Shown here: piece after piece, positions 13,651 to 26,021 of the stretch
How the letters are laid out: each line of letters begins with the position of its first letter
Position numbering within the stretch: the stretch's first letter is position 1
Source of the DNA: Citrobacter koseri
Lineage (GTDB): Bacteria; Pseudomonadota; Gammaproteobacteria; Enterobacterales; Enterobacteriaceae
Assembly: GCA_900446925.1 (NCBI GenBank)
Contig: UAVY01000007.1
Location: 248,001 to 312,000, forward strand
Reading direction: 5' to 3'
Length of the DNA stretch: 64,000 nucleotides
Made by a program: the position numbers and the translations under genes
The notes under the pieces: model-generated
What the model saw: only the letters and a program-made list of their open reading frames with translations
What the model was told of the DNA's origin: nothing
Databases searched by the model: none

Positions 13651-13676
13651 ACCGGATGGTTTATAGCCATCCGGTG
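13651..13676. terminator. Hairpin after nanQ
   Basis: A perfect 9-bp stem ACCGGATGG / CCATCCGGT with a 7-nt loop, REP-like in sequence. It probably ends the nan operon, though only a short T-tract follows (GTAACGTTTT). Confidence 0.65.
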
Positions 13677-13776
13677 TAACGTTTTATATCTTCCGATAGT
13701 GCATAATCCCGTCAGTCGAGTTGTTGAAAATTCAGCTCGTGACGCAGTGCTTTTCCTGATGTGCAAAGTAAATTGG

Positions 13777-14862
13777 TTATTCAGTTGATTCAACTTGCTG
13801 TGCAGTCAGTGCTATTTGTGAACGAATGAGCTCATCTGCCAGTAGTTTTTCGTCAGGCAACTGCACTTTGTACTCGCTCGCCATGATGGTATTCGGCAGG
13901 CCGTTCAGCGCGTAATGCGCTTCCCCCGCGCCTTTTCCTGCGCACAAAACCAACCCGACGGGCGGGTTTTCTCCCGGCATTGTCCAGTGCTCTTTGGCAT
14001 AGTTCAGGTACATATTCATCTGCCCGGCATCCGCATAACTGAATTTGCCGACCTTCAGGTCAACGAGCAACAGGCAGCGCAAGCGGCGATGGAAGAACAA
14101 CAGATCGACGCGGAACCAGCTATCGTCTATGCGTAGTCGGCGCTGGCGGCCGACAAAAGCAAAATCGTCACCAAGTTCCAGCATAAAGTCCATCAGGTGA
14201 CTGAGCAGCGCCTCTTCGAGATCCGACTCGGAATACTCGTCCTTCAGGTTAAGAAATTCCAGAATGAACGGGTCGCGTATGGCTCGCTCCGGCAAGACTG
14301 TTGGCTCGGCGGGCGCAGGCTGCTGCAACATGGCGGATTTGTCATGGGACAGTAGCGTCCGTTCGTAGAACTGGGTGGAGATTTGCCGATCGAGTTGCCG
14401 CACAGACCAGCCGTTACGTAGCGTCTCTTTCTCGTAAAAAGTGCGGGCATCGGGATTTTTTACCGATAGTAAACGCACGTAAGCTGACCAGGGAAGCGGA
14501 AAAACTTTAGCGAGTTGTATCAAATGTGAAGATTCCGCAGACACTGTCTGCGGAATTTCAATATACTGAAAACATAGATAAAATGTTCTCATTTGCCACA
14601 GATTCCTGGTGGAAAATCCACGCTTATAGCGCTGGCTTAAATCTGCGGATAACCGCTCAATGAGTTGAATACCATAAGCCGCTCGTGCTTCGCCGCCTTG
14701 TTCAAACTCGACAATTCTCCTGCCGATTTCCCAGTAGGTTGCCGTCATCAAAGCATTAATACTGCGGACGGCCTCGGTATGGGCATTGTCCACTAATCGA
14801 ATAATACCGTCATGGATTTGCTGATAATCGTCAGCGTGTTGAAGTGGTGTTGGTACAGTCAT
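13777..14862 (-). CDS. yhcG: YhcG-type PDDEXK nuclease domain protein (DUF1016)
   Basis: An intact frame of 361 residues from MTVPTPLQHAD, the start chosen because AGGG precedes it (an ATG 48 bases upstream has no such site). The N-terminal DUF1016 helical domain contains TATYWEIGRRIVEFEQGG and FPLPWSAYVRLLSVK. The C-terminal PDDEXK-like domain contains WFRVDLLFFHRR and LLVDLKVGK, fitting the catalytic Asp and D-x-K. No substrate is established; homologues often occur near restriction systems. Here it stands alone between nanQ and gltD. The linker before FPLPWS differs from the E. coli one and contains a perfect inverted repeat (14532-14556). Confidence 0.85.
   Translation of the reverse strand: MTVPTPLQHADDYQQIHDGIIRLVDNAHTEAVRSINALMTATYWEIGRRIVEFEQGGEARAAYGIQLIERLSADLSQRYKRGFSTRNLWQMRTFYLCFQYIEIPQTVSAESSHLIQLAKVFPLPWSAYVRLLSVKNPDARTFYEKETLRNGWSVRQLDRQISTQFYERTLLSHDKSAMLQQPAPAEPTVLPERAIRDPFILEFLNLKDEYSESDLEEALLSHLMDFMLELGDDFAFVGRQRRLRIDDSWFRVDLLFFHRRLRCLLLVDLKVGKFSYADAGQMNMYLNYAKEHWTMPGENPPVGLVLCAGKGAGEAHYALNGLPNTIMASEYKVQLPDEKLLADELIRSQIALTAQQVESTE
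14532..14556. repeat. Perfect 12-bp inverted repeat inside yhcG
   Basis: ATTCCGCAGACA and TGTCTGCGGAAT flank a single base, giving a 25-bp near-palindrome. It encodes EIPQTVSAES in the variable linker between the two domains of YhcG. Confidence 0.9.
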
Positions 14863-15024
14863 GTCATCCCTGGCGCGATAGTTGCGAAATGAAAAATATA
14901 TCGCTACCAATACGCTTCAGGCATATCCCGGTCAATCCAGGAGAGGTGTATTACATTGAGTTACAGCTGTATTTGCGAGCGGCTTTCGAAGAATGAATTC
15001 GCATATATTTAGCAGAGAAATATT

Positions 15025-15065
15025 GGCTCCCCCATCCATCAGCGTCAGGCTGTGGCAGGGGAGCC
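15025..15065 (-). terminator. Hairpin after gltD
   Basis: GGCTCCCC and GGGGAGCC form an 8-bp stem around a 25-nt loop immediately downstream of gltD. An A/T-rich stretch follows on the minus strand. It is a likely but not strong terminator. The rest of the 210-bp gap to yhcG shows nothing else I can name. Confidence 0.55.
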
Positions 15066-15072
15066 AGCAGTA

Positions 15073-16493
<1,421 letters not shown>

Positions 16494-16504
16494 TGCTCTA
16501 CCCC

Positions 16505-19500
16505 TTACTGCGCCTGCACACGCAGCTCAGCTGCGCTACGACTACGGTGACCCAAACAGTGCTTTCACATCACTGGACTTCGGCTTAACCAGCGCGAATT
16601 TGGTTGAGAATACTGACCAGTTAGCCAGGATCTCTTCACCGCGCTGGGAACCGGTATGCTGCACATGCTCGGTAATCAGACCGCGCAGATGTTCTTCGTG
16701 GATGGCCAGGTCATCGACGTTCAGCACTTCCACCAGCTCCGGGTTCACGCGTTTGCGGAACTCGCCGTCTTCATCCAGCACGTAGGCGAAGCCGCCTGTC
16801 ATGCCAGCACCGAAGTTAACGCCCGTTTTGCCCAGTACACAGACAATACCGCCCGTCATGTATTCACAAACCGTTGTCGCCAATGCCTTCTACCACGGTG
16901 ATGGCCCCGGAGTTACGTACTGCGAAACGTTCGCCCGCGCGGCCCGCCGCATACAGACGACCGCCGGTCGCGCCGTACAGACAGGTATTGCCGATGATGC
17001 TGGCCTCATGACTGCGAAACGCTGAACCCCACCGGAGGACGCACCGCCAGCAGACCGCCTGCCATGCCTTTACCGACGTAGTCGTTGGCATCGCCCGTCC
17101 AAATACAGCTCCACGCCGCCCCGCGTTCCAGACGCCGAAGCTCTGACCTGCGGTGCCGCTGAAGTGTGCCTTGATCGGGTCAGAGGCCAGCCCCTGATCG
17201 CCATGCGTCTGAGCGATATAGCCAGAGAGCGACGCGCCCACGGAGCGGTCGGTGTTGCGAATGTCGAACCAGAAGGTTTTGCTCTGGCGTTCATCGACAA
17301 ACGGCTTCGCCTGTTGCAGCAGTTGCGCGTTCAGCACGCCGTTATCAAACGGCGGGTTATGTTCGGTGCAGTACAGCGCTTTACCCGGATGAGGCTCAGC
17401 GGTTTCCCAGCAGTCGGGACAGTTCCAGCTTCTGCTGCTTAGCGGTAAACCCTTCCAGCTCTTTCAGCAGGTCGGTACGGCCAATCAGATCCACCAGACG
17501 CTTCACGCCAAGCTGCCGCCATCAGCTCGCGGGTTTCGCGGGCGATAAACTCAAAGTAGTTGGTCACTTTGAACGGCAGGCCGTGGTAGTGGTTCTTACG
17601 CAGTTTGTCATCCTGAGTCGCCACGCCCGTCGCGCAGTTGTTCAGGTGGCAAATACGCAGGTATTTTACAGCCCAGCGCCACCATCGGGCCGGTGCCGAA
17701 GCCAAAGCTTTCCGCGCCGAGAATCGCCGCTTTGATGATGTCGAGGCCAGTTTTCAGGCCGCCGTCCACCTGCAAACGGATCTTGTGACGCAGACCGTTA
17801 GCCACCAGCGCCTGCTGGGTTTCCACCAGGCCCAGCTCCCACGGACAGCCCGCATATTTCACGGAGGAGAGCGGGCTGGCGCCGGTGCCGCCGTCATATC
17901 CGGCGATAGTGATCAGGTCTGCATAGGCTTTCGCCACCGCCGGTAGCGATGGTGCCGACGCCCGGTTCAGAAACCAGCTTCACGGAGATCATCGCTTTTG
18001 GGTTGACCTGTTTCAGGTCGAAAATCAGCTGCGCCAGATCCTCGATAGAGTAGATATCGTGGTGCGGCGGCGGAGAAATCAGCGTCACGCCCCGGTACGG
18101 AATAGCGCAGTTTGGCGATGTACGGGGTCACTTTGTCACCCGGCAACTGGCCGCCTTCGCCCGGCTTCGCGCCCTGAGCGACTTTAATCTGAATGACGTC
18201 AGCATTGACCAGATACGCTGGCGTTACGCCGAAGCGGCCGGAAGCGACCTGTTTGATGCGCGACACTTTGTTGGTGCCGTAGCGCGCCGGGTCTTCGCCG
18301 CCTTCGCCGGAGTTGGAGTTACCGCCGATGCTGTTCATCGCTTCCGCCAGCGCTTCGTGCGCTTCCGGGCTCAGCGCGCCGATGGACATCGCCGCGGTAT
18401 CGAAGCGTTTAAACAGCTCATTCGCCGGTTCAACATCGTTGATGCTGATGGCGTTATCGCCAGGATTGAGCGCCAGCAGATCGCGCAGCGTTGCCGCCGG
18501 ACGTTCGTTAACAAGCGCGGCATATGCCTGGTAATCGCGGTACTCGCCGCTCTGCACCGCCTGTTGCAGGGTGCGCACACATCCGGGTTATAGGCGTGGT
18601 ATTCGCCGCCGTGCACGTATTTCAGCAGGCCGCCCTGATCCAGCCGGTTTACGCGCCAGCCAGGCACGTTTCGAGAGTTCAGCAGATCCTGCTGGAAGTC
18701 GGCAAAACCGGCGCCGCCAATGCGGCTGACTACACCCCTGGAAGCAGTGGCTCACCACGTCGTCATGGCAGACCGACCGCTTCAAACAGTTTGGAGCAGC
18801 GGTATGAGGCGATGGTCGAAATGCCCATTTTGGACATGATCTTGTACAGACCTTTATTGATGCCGTTACGGTAGTTCAGCATCACGGTACGGTAGTCTTT
18901 GGCGATGGCCTGGGTGTCGATCAGACGGCCCAGCGTTTCATAGGCGAGATACGGATAGATCGCCGTGGCGCCAAAGCCCAGCAGTACGGCAAAGTGGTGC
19001 GGGTCGCGCGCGCTTGCGGTTTCTACGATGATGTTGGCATCGCAGCGCAGGCTCTTATCCACCAGACGAGTCTGTACCGCCCCGACAGCCATCGGCGCCG
19101 GAACCGGCAAACGGTTTTTGGCGATGTTACGGTCAGAGAGCACCAGCAAGACGGTGCCGTTACGCACCATCTGTTCAGCCTTATCGCACAGCGCTTTCAC
19201 CGTTTCTTCGAGCGAGGTTTCCGTCACATCGAAGGTGATATCCAGCGTATCGGCGCGATAGTGCTCCTCTTTCATGGTAGTGAGCTGTTTGAAATCGGAG
19301 TACAGCAGAATTGGCGATTTAAAGCTCAGACGGTGCGCCTGTCCTTCCGCTTCGCAAAAGACGTTCATCTCGCGGCCAATGCTGGTGGCCAGCGACATGA
19401 CGTGCGCTTCACGCAGCGGGTCGATTGGCGGGTTGGTCACCTGCGCAAACTGCTGGCGGAAGTAGTCGTAAATAATGCGCGGCTGGCTGGAAAGCACGGC

Positions 19501-21080
19501 GAAGGGGGTGTCATCACCCATTGAACCGACCGCTTCCTGGCCGTTTTCGCCCAGTACGCGGATGACGGAATCCAGCTCTTCGGCGCTGTAGTTAAACTGT
19601 TTCTGATAGCTGGCGAGCATGTCGTCGTCCAGCTCGCGGTTTCCGACCTGATCGTCGGCCAGATCTTCAAACGCACCAGGCGGCGGACGTTCTTCTCCAT
19701 CCACTCTTTATACGGATGGCGGCTTTTCAGATCGTCATCGGTTTCCGCAGAGTGCAGGATGCGCCCGCCACGGGTGTCGATCACCATCAGTTCACCGGGG
19801 CCGACGCGGCCCTTTTCCACGACTTCGTCAGGCTGGTAGTCCCAGATCCCCACCTCAGAGGCGCAGGTGATCAGTTTATCTTTGGTGATGACGTAGCGCG
19901 CTGGACGCAGACCGTTACGGTCGAGGTTACAGGCAGCGAAGCGACCGTCGGACATCACGATGCCCGCCGGGCCATCCCACGGCTCCATGTGCATGGAGTT
20001 AAAGTCAAAGAAGGCGCGCAGATCCGGGTCCATATCCGGGTTGTTCTGCCATGCGGGCGGCACCAGCAGGCGCATGGCGCGCACGATGTCCATCCCGCCT
20101 GCCAGCAGCAAGTTCCAGCATGTTTATCCAGCGAGCTGGAGTCGGAACCGGTCTCGTTGACGAACGGCGCGGCGGATTGTAAATCCGGGATCAGCGGCGT
20201 CTGGAATTTATAAGTACGGGCGCGCGCCCACTGACGGTTGCCGGTAATGGTGTTGATTTCGCCGTTGTGCGCCAGGTAGCGGAACGGCTGCGCCAGCGGC
20301 CAGCGCGGCACGGTATTGGTGGAGAAGCGCTGGTGGAACAGGCAAATGGCCGATTCCAGACGCAAATCCGCCAGGGTCCAGGTAGAAGCGCGGCAGATCC
20401 GCCGGCATACACAGACCTTTATAGATGTTCACCAGGTTCGACAGGCTACAAACGTAGAAGTCTTTTTTATCGTCCTGAAGGCGTTTCTCAATGCGGCGGC
20501 GGGCGATAAACAGGCGGCGTTCCATATCCCGGGGACGCCAGCCCGCAGGGGCGTTAACAAAAATTTGCTCAATACGTGGCAGGGAGGAGAGGGCGATTTC
20601 ACCGAGGACACCTTCGTTGGTCGGCACATCGCGCCCAGCCCACCAAATCGACAGGGTTTCCCCGCTGTAATTCTTCTTCGACGATACGACGTGATGCCCG
20701 CCGCCAGCTCAGGCTCCTTATTCAGGAAGAGCATGCCGACAGCGTAGTTTTTTGGCTAAACGCCAGCCGCGCTCTTCTGCAACGATGCGAAAAAAGCGAT
20801 CGGGTTTTTGCAGCAGCAAACCGCAACCGTCGCCGGTTTTACCGTCAGCGAGGATCGCGCCACGGTGCTGCATACGGGCCAGTGCGTGTATGGCGGTACG
20901 CACTACCTTGTGGCTAGGTTCGCCTTCTATGTGGGCGATCAGGCCGAAACCACAGTTATCCCTCTCAAGGGATTTATCGTACAACATATCAGTGAACCTC
21001 CCCAGGCTCTGCGGGACTCCCATCCGATAACGATTGCGCACGGGCACAGAAAGAGCGTGGCGACGGGGGTTGCGTATCAT
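16505..21080 (-). CDS. gltB: Glutamate synthase (NADPH) large subunit
   Basis: Makes two glutamates from glutamine and 2-oxoglutarate. From [13 protein letters not shown] (21080, after GAGGTAAG) comes a propeptide ending at ERDN, then the catalytic Cys of CGFGLIAH (class II amidotransferase). Next are the central domain, the FMN barrel ([30 protein letters not shown] for the 3Fe-4S cluster) and a glycine-rich beta-helix end. The span is 4,576 bp, about 22 more than the E. coli gene. Many one-base insertions, e.g. near 16549, 16868 and 17027, cut it into at least a dozen short frames. It heads the gltBD operon and is the worst-affected gene here. Confidence 0.94.
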
Positions 21081-21662
21081 ACGCTTACCTCGCATTCGCC
21101 CTCTTTTATCCTTTTCGCATCGGTAAATACGTTTAAGAGGGAATCTCAATTACTGCATAAATATGATGAGCAGGCTGCTCATCCAGAAAGCTTCCAGCGG
21201 ATTTCCAACTTATCGGGAATCCACACACAGGTCAAATGGCAATCTTATTTATGCAAAAATGTGCTATAGGTCGATTAACTTTATGAATGTATTGAAAATA
21301 ATGACTTTTTTACATTGATTTGATGCGGCATAAGCGCGGGGGAGAGTGTGATCTGTCTCACTATCATAACGGCCTGTTAACCCTTATCTCACCTTGATTA
21401 TCCGTAATGCTTAGCATTTTTATGCTGGTTTAAGCGGCGCAGGCATTTCATGATACTGTTTTTTTAGCCAGTGTCATCAGAAGATAAAAAAAGTGTGCAG
21501 TTATAAGGAAAAGTAATTAGCCATGGAGTGAATGAAATCGCGGTAATTTTGCTTGATTATGCAATAAATAAAAGCCTGCCGGAGCGATTGATCCAGGTCA
21601 TCGCCGACAAAGGCTAAAAATGGCAGGCTTTGGCCTCTTTTCAAGGCGCGGTCTATCAGATT
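21081..21662. promoter_or_regulatory. Divergent control region of gltB and yhcC
   Basis: This 582-bp AT-rich gap has no supportable gene. It must carry the gltB promoter, which Lrp activates in E. coli. Two clear inverted repeats are present: GATGAGCA-GGC-TGCTCATC (21165-21183), within about 100 bp of the gltB start, and AAAGCCTGCC (21571-21580) with GGCAGGCTTT (21622-21631), about 30 bp before the yhcC start. I could not fix a convincing -35/-10 pair. Confidence 0.6.
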
Positions 21663-22594
21663 ATGCAGTTACAGAAATTAGTCAATATGTTTGGTGGGGA
21701 TCTTTCTCGTCGTTATGGGCAAAAAGTTCATAAACTGACGTTGCACGGCGGATTTAGCTGTCCAAACCGCGATGGCACCATCGGACGTGGCGGGTGTACT
21801 TTCTGTAATGTCGCCTCTTTCGCCGATGAGGCGCAGCAGTATCGCTCCATTGCCGAACAACTGGCGCATCAGGCGCATCTGGTCAATCGCGCCAAACGTT
21901 ATCTGGCCTATTTCCAGGCGTACACCAGTACCTTTGCCGAAGTGCAGGTGCTGCGTTCTATGTATCAGCAGGCGGTAAGCCAGGCCAGCATTGTCGGGCT
22001 GTGTGTCGGGACGCGCCCCGACTGTGTACCGGATGCGGTGCTCGATCTGCCTCTGCGAATATAAAGACCAGGGCTATGAAGTGTGGCTGGAACTGGGATT
22101 GCAAACCGCGCATGACAAAACGCTGCGCCGTATTAATCGCGGCCATGATTTTTGCCTGTTATCAGCGAACCACCCAACTGGCGCGCGAACGCGGGCTGAA
22201 AGTGTGCTCGCATCTGATTGTGGGTTTACCCGGCGAAGGCAGACGGAATGCCTGCAAACGCTGGAGCGCGTGGTGGAAACGGGCGTGGATGGCATTAAGC
22301 TGCACCCGCTGCATATTGTAAAAGGCAGCATTATGGCGAAAGCCTGGGAAGCGGGGCGCCTGAACGGCATTGCGCTGGAGGCGTATACGCTGACGGCGGG
22401 GGAGATGATTCGCCATACGCCGCCGGAGGTTATTTATCATCGCATTTCCGCCAGCGCCCGTCGTCCGACGTTGCTCGCCCCCGCTATGGTGTGAGAATCG
22501 CTGGACGGGCATGGTGGAGTTGGACCGCTATCTTAACGAACATGGTGCGCAAGGCTCCGCGCTTGGTACGCCGTGGATTCAGCCGGGGAGCTAA
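21663..22594 (+). CDS. yhcC: Radical SAM protein YhcC (TIGR01212 family)
   Basis: Cytoplasmic radical-SAM protein of uncertain substrate. The cluster motif CPNRDGTIGRGGCTFC gives an unusual C-x11-C-x2-C spacing typical of this family. CVGTRPDC, ELGLQTAHD and GIKLHPLHIVKG follow. The start MQLQKLVNMFGG is chosen by family alignment. Three insertions (about 22050, 22150, 22486) and one deletion (about 22240) break it. The corrected length is exactly 309 residues. Confidence 0.93.
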
Positions 22595-22600
22595 CCACCC

Positions 22601-22690
22601 GTAGGCGTGTAGGGCCTGATAAGCGAAGCGCCATCAGGCAGCCTTGCGCACATTGCCGGATGGCGGCTATGCCTTATCCGGCCTACCGCC
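22601..22690. repeat. REP pair between yhcC and arcB
   Basis: Two palindromic units: GGCCTGATAAGCGAAGCGCC / ATCAGGC and GCCGGATGGCGGC / GCCTTATCCGGCC. They lie between the tandem genes yhcC and arcB. Confidence 0.87.
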
Positions 22691-22793
22691 TACCCGGTCA
22701 TTTCACCGATAACCTCCGCATTTATTGCACAATTTTCAACGTACTGCTCAGAATTGAGTATTATTGTGCGAAGTTGTCGTGAAGGAATCCCCT

Positions 22794-25137
22794 ATGAAGC
22801 AAATTCGTATGCTGGCGCAATACTATGTCGACCTGATGATGAAGCTGGGTCTGGTGCGCTTTTCGATGCTGTTGGCATTAGCGCTGGTGGTGCTGGCGAT
22901 AGTGGTGCAGATGGCGGTCACCATGGTGTTGCATGGTCAGGTCGAAAGTATTGATGTCATCCGCTCCATCTTTTTTGGCCTGTTAATCACGCCCTGGGCC
23001 GTCTATTTCTTGTCGGTGGTGGTGGAGCAACTGGAGGAGTCCAGGCAGCGCCTGTCACGGCTGGTACAAAAGCTGGAAGAGATGCGCGAGCGCGATCTCA
23101 AACCTCACGGTACAACTGAAAGACAATATTGCTCAGCTTAATCAGGAAAATTGCCGATCGCGAAAAAGCGGAGGCTGAGCGCCAGTCGACCTTCGAACAG
23201 CTAAAAGTGGAAATCAAGGAGCGTGAAGAGACGCAGATTCAGCTTGAACAGCAATCCTCTTTCTTACGCTCTTTCCTCGATGCGTCGCCGGATTTGGTTT
23301 TTTATCGCAATGAGGATAAAGAGTTTTCCGGCTGTAACCGCGCGATGGAACTGCTGACCGGCAAGAGTGAAAAACAGCTCGTCCATTTAAAACCGGCTGA
23401 CGTCTATTCCCCCGAAGCGGCGGAAAAAGTGATTGAGACCGACGAAAAAGTCTTCCGCCATAACGTCTCGCTGACCTATGAACAGTGGCTCGATTACCCG
23501 GACGGGCGCAAAGCGTGCTTTGAAATTCGCAAGGTGCCCTATTACGACCGCGTTGGTAAACGTCATGGCCTGATGGGCTTTGGGCGCGATATTACGGAAC
23601 GTAAGCGTTATCAGGACGCGCTTGAACGCGCCAGCCGCGACAAGACCACGTTTATCTCTACGATCAGCCCACGAGTTGCGTACGCCGCTGAACGGCATTG
23701 TCGGCTTAAGCCGCATTCTGCTGGACACCGACCTTACCAGCGAGCAGGAAAAATACCTGAAAACCATCCATGTCTCTGCGGTCCACGTTGGGGAATATTT
23801 TCAACGATATCATTGATATGGATAAGATGGAGCGGCGTAAAGTCCAGCTGGATAACCAGCCGGTAGATTTCACCAGTTTCATGGCGGATCTGGAGAATCT
23901 CTCCGGCCCTGCAAGCGCAGCAAAAAGGGCTACGCTTTGTGCTCGATCCGACGTTGCCGCTGCCGCATAAGGTGATCACCGACGGCACGCGTTTGCGCCA
24001 AATTCTGTGGAACCTGATCAGCAACGCCGTGAAGTTTACCCAGCAAGGGCAGGTGACGGTGCGCGTACGCTATGACGAAGGCGATGTGCTGCATTTTGAC
24101 GTGGAAGATTCCGGCATCGGTATTCCGCAGGATGAGCAGGATAAAATCTTCGCCATGTATTATCAGGTGAAAGACAGTCATGGTGGTAAACCCGCGACGG
24201 GGACCGGGATTGGCCTGGCGGTATCGCGCCGCCTGGCAAAAAATATGGGCGGCGACATCACCGTTTCCAGCCAGCCGGGTAAAGGTTCCGTCTTTACGTT
24301 AACCGTACATGCGCCAGCCGTGGCGGAAGAGGTCGAGGACACACTGGAAGAGAATGACATGCCGCTGCCTGCGCTGCATGTGCTGCTGGTCGAGGACATT
24401 GAGCTGAACGTCATTGTGGCGCGTTCAGTGCTGGAAAAACTGGGCAACAGCGTTGACGTGGCGATGACCGGGAAAGCCGCGCTGGAAATGTTCACCCCGG
24501 GTGAATACGATCTGCTGCTGCTGGATATTCAACTGCCGGATATGACGGGTCTGGATATCTCCAGAGAACTTACCCGCCGCTATGCGCGGGAAGAATTACC
24601 GCCGCTGGTCGCACTCACTGCTAACGTCCTGAAAGACAAGAAAGAGTATCTGGACGCGGGAATGGACGATGTGTTGAGCAAGCCGCTGTCGGTTCCGGCG
24701 TTAACCGCAATGATTAAAAAATACTGGGATACCCGTAACGAAGAGGAGAGCACTGTGACATCTGAAGAGAGCAGTAAATCGCAAGCGTTGTTAGATATCC
24801 CGATGTTAGAGCAGTATATCGAACTGGTCGGCCCGAAATTAATTACGGATGGACTGGCCGGTGTTCGAGAAATGATGCCGGGGTTACTTAAGCATCCTGG
24901 AGGTCCAACCTGACGGCGCGGGATACCAAAGGCGTTGTTGAAGAAGGGCACAAAATTAAAGGCGCGGCGGGCTCCGTCGGGTTGCGTCATCTACAGCAAC
25001 TGGGCCAGCAAATTCAGTCGCCGGATCTTCCTGCCTGGGAAGATAACGTGGGTGAATGGGTTGAAGAGATGAAGCAGGAGTGGCAGCACGACGTCGCGGT
25101 GCTGAAAGCCTGGGTGGCAAACGCGGAAAAAAAATGA
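22794..25137 (+). CDS. arcB: Hybrid sensor kinase ArcB
   Basis: Anoxic redox sensor phosphorylating ArcA. Two membrane helices near residues 23-77, a coiled-coil linker, a PAS domain ([13 protein letters not shown]), then the kinase with its phospho-His, ATP boxes ([15 protein letters not shown]), a receiver domain ([13 protein letters not shown]) and a C-terminal HPt domain ([13 protein letters not shown]). Eight insertions (about 23105, 23143, 23670, 23792, 23907, 24862, 24890, 24903) and one deletion (about 24878) break it. The net +7 leaves exactly 778 residues. One insertion sits on the phospho-His motif ([11 protein letters not shown] reads [10 protein letters not shown]). Confidence 0.95.
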
Positions 25138-25154
25138 CCCCGGATTGACCGGGG
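25138..25154 (+). terminator. Hairpin after arcB
   Basis: Stem CCCCGG / CCGGGG with loop ATTGA starts at the arcB stop codon. It has no T-tract, so termination is uncertain. Confidence 0.45.
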
Positions 25155-25367
25155 TGCGCGAATACTGCGCCAACACCAGGGAAATCGTGGCTGCGCCGTA
25201 AGTTATGATTGTTTTTTACACAGGCGCAGCTCTGCTTTTCAGGCCGCACGCAGTTAAGATAGCAAATCTTAAATGTTTTGTTACATGAATCAGTTAAATG
25301 TGTGAAGCGCAGCATTTTAATCAGAATTATTAATACGCTTCAGTAAGTTGCGAAAAGGATCATCACG

Positions 25368-26021
25368 ATGAAAAAAATTGGCGTAGTGCTCAGTGGATGT
25401 GGCGTATACGACGGCGCCGAGATTCATGAAGCCGTTCTGACCCTTCTGGCGATTGCTCGCAGCGGCGCGCAGGCCATCTGCTTTGCGCCGGATAAACAGC
25501 AGGCTGATGTGATTAATCACCTGACGGGCGAAGCGATGGCGGAGACGCGAAATGTCCTGATCGAAGCCGCGCGCATTACGCGAGGGAAATTCGTCCACTC
25601 GCTCAGGCGGTCTCCAGCGATCTGGACGCGCTGATTGTTCCGGGTGGATTTGGCGCGGCGAAAAACCTGAGTAATTTTGCCAGCCAGGGCAGCGAGTGCC
25701 GGGTAGATAGCGACCTGGCCGCGCTGGCAATCGCCATGCACCAGTCGGGTAAGCCGTTAGGGTTTATGTGCATTGCCCCGGCAATGCTGCCCAGGATTTT
25801 TGGTTTCCCGCTTCGTCTGACGATTGGCACCGATATCGATACGGCGGAAGTGCTGGAAGATATGGGAGCCGAGCATGTGCCATGTCCGGTTGACGATATT
25901 GTGGGTGGATGAAGATAACAAAATTGTCACCACGCCTGCTTACATGCTGGCGCAGGATATTGCACAGGCGGCGACCGGCATTGAAAAACTGGTGTCTCGC
26001 GTACTGGTTCTGGCTGAATGA
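25368..26021 (+). CDS. elbB: Glyoxalase/DJ-1 family protein ElbB
   Basis: DJ-1/PfpI superfamily protein; E. coli ElbB shows weak glyoxalase activity and its link to isoprenoid synthesis is unproven. MKKIGVVLSGCGVYDGAEIHEA, IVPGGFGAAKNLSNF and the nucleophile-elbow cysteine in GFMCIAPAM are visible. One deletion (about 25583) and one insertion (about 25908) cancel, so the span is exactly 218 codons although the middle is misframed. The stop overlaps the mtgA start (ATGA). Confidence 0.93.

Noticed and set aside
22794..25137. arcB as a pseudogene with a destroyed phospho-His motif
   Set aside because: All nine indels sum to +7, and correcting them gives exactly 778 residues with every domain intact, which points to sequence error and not gene loss.
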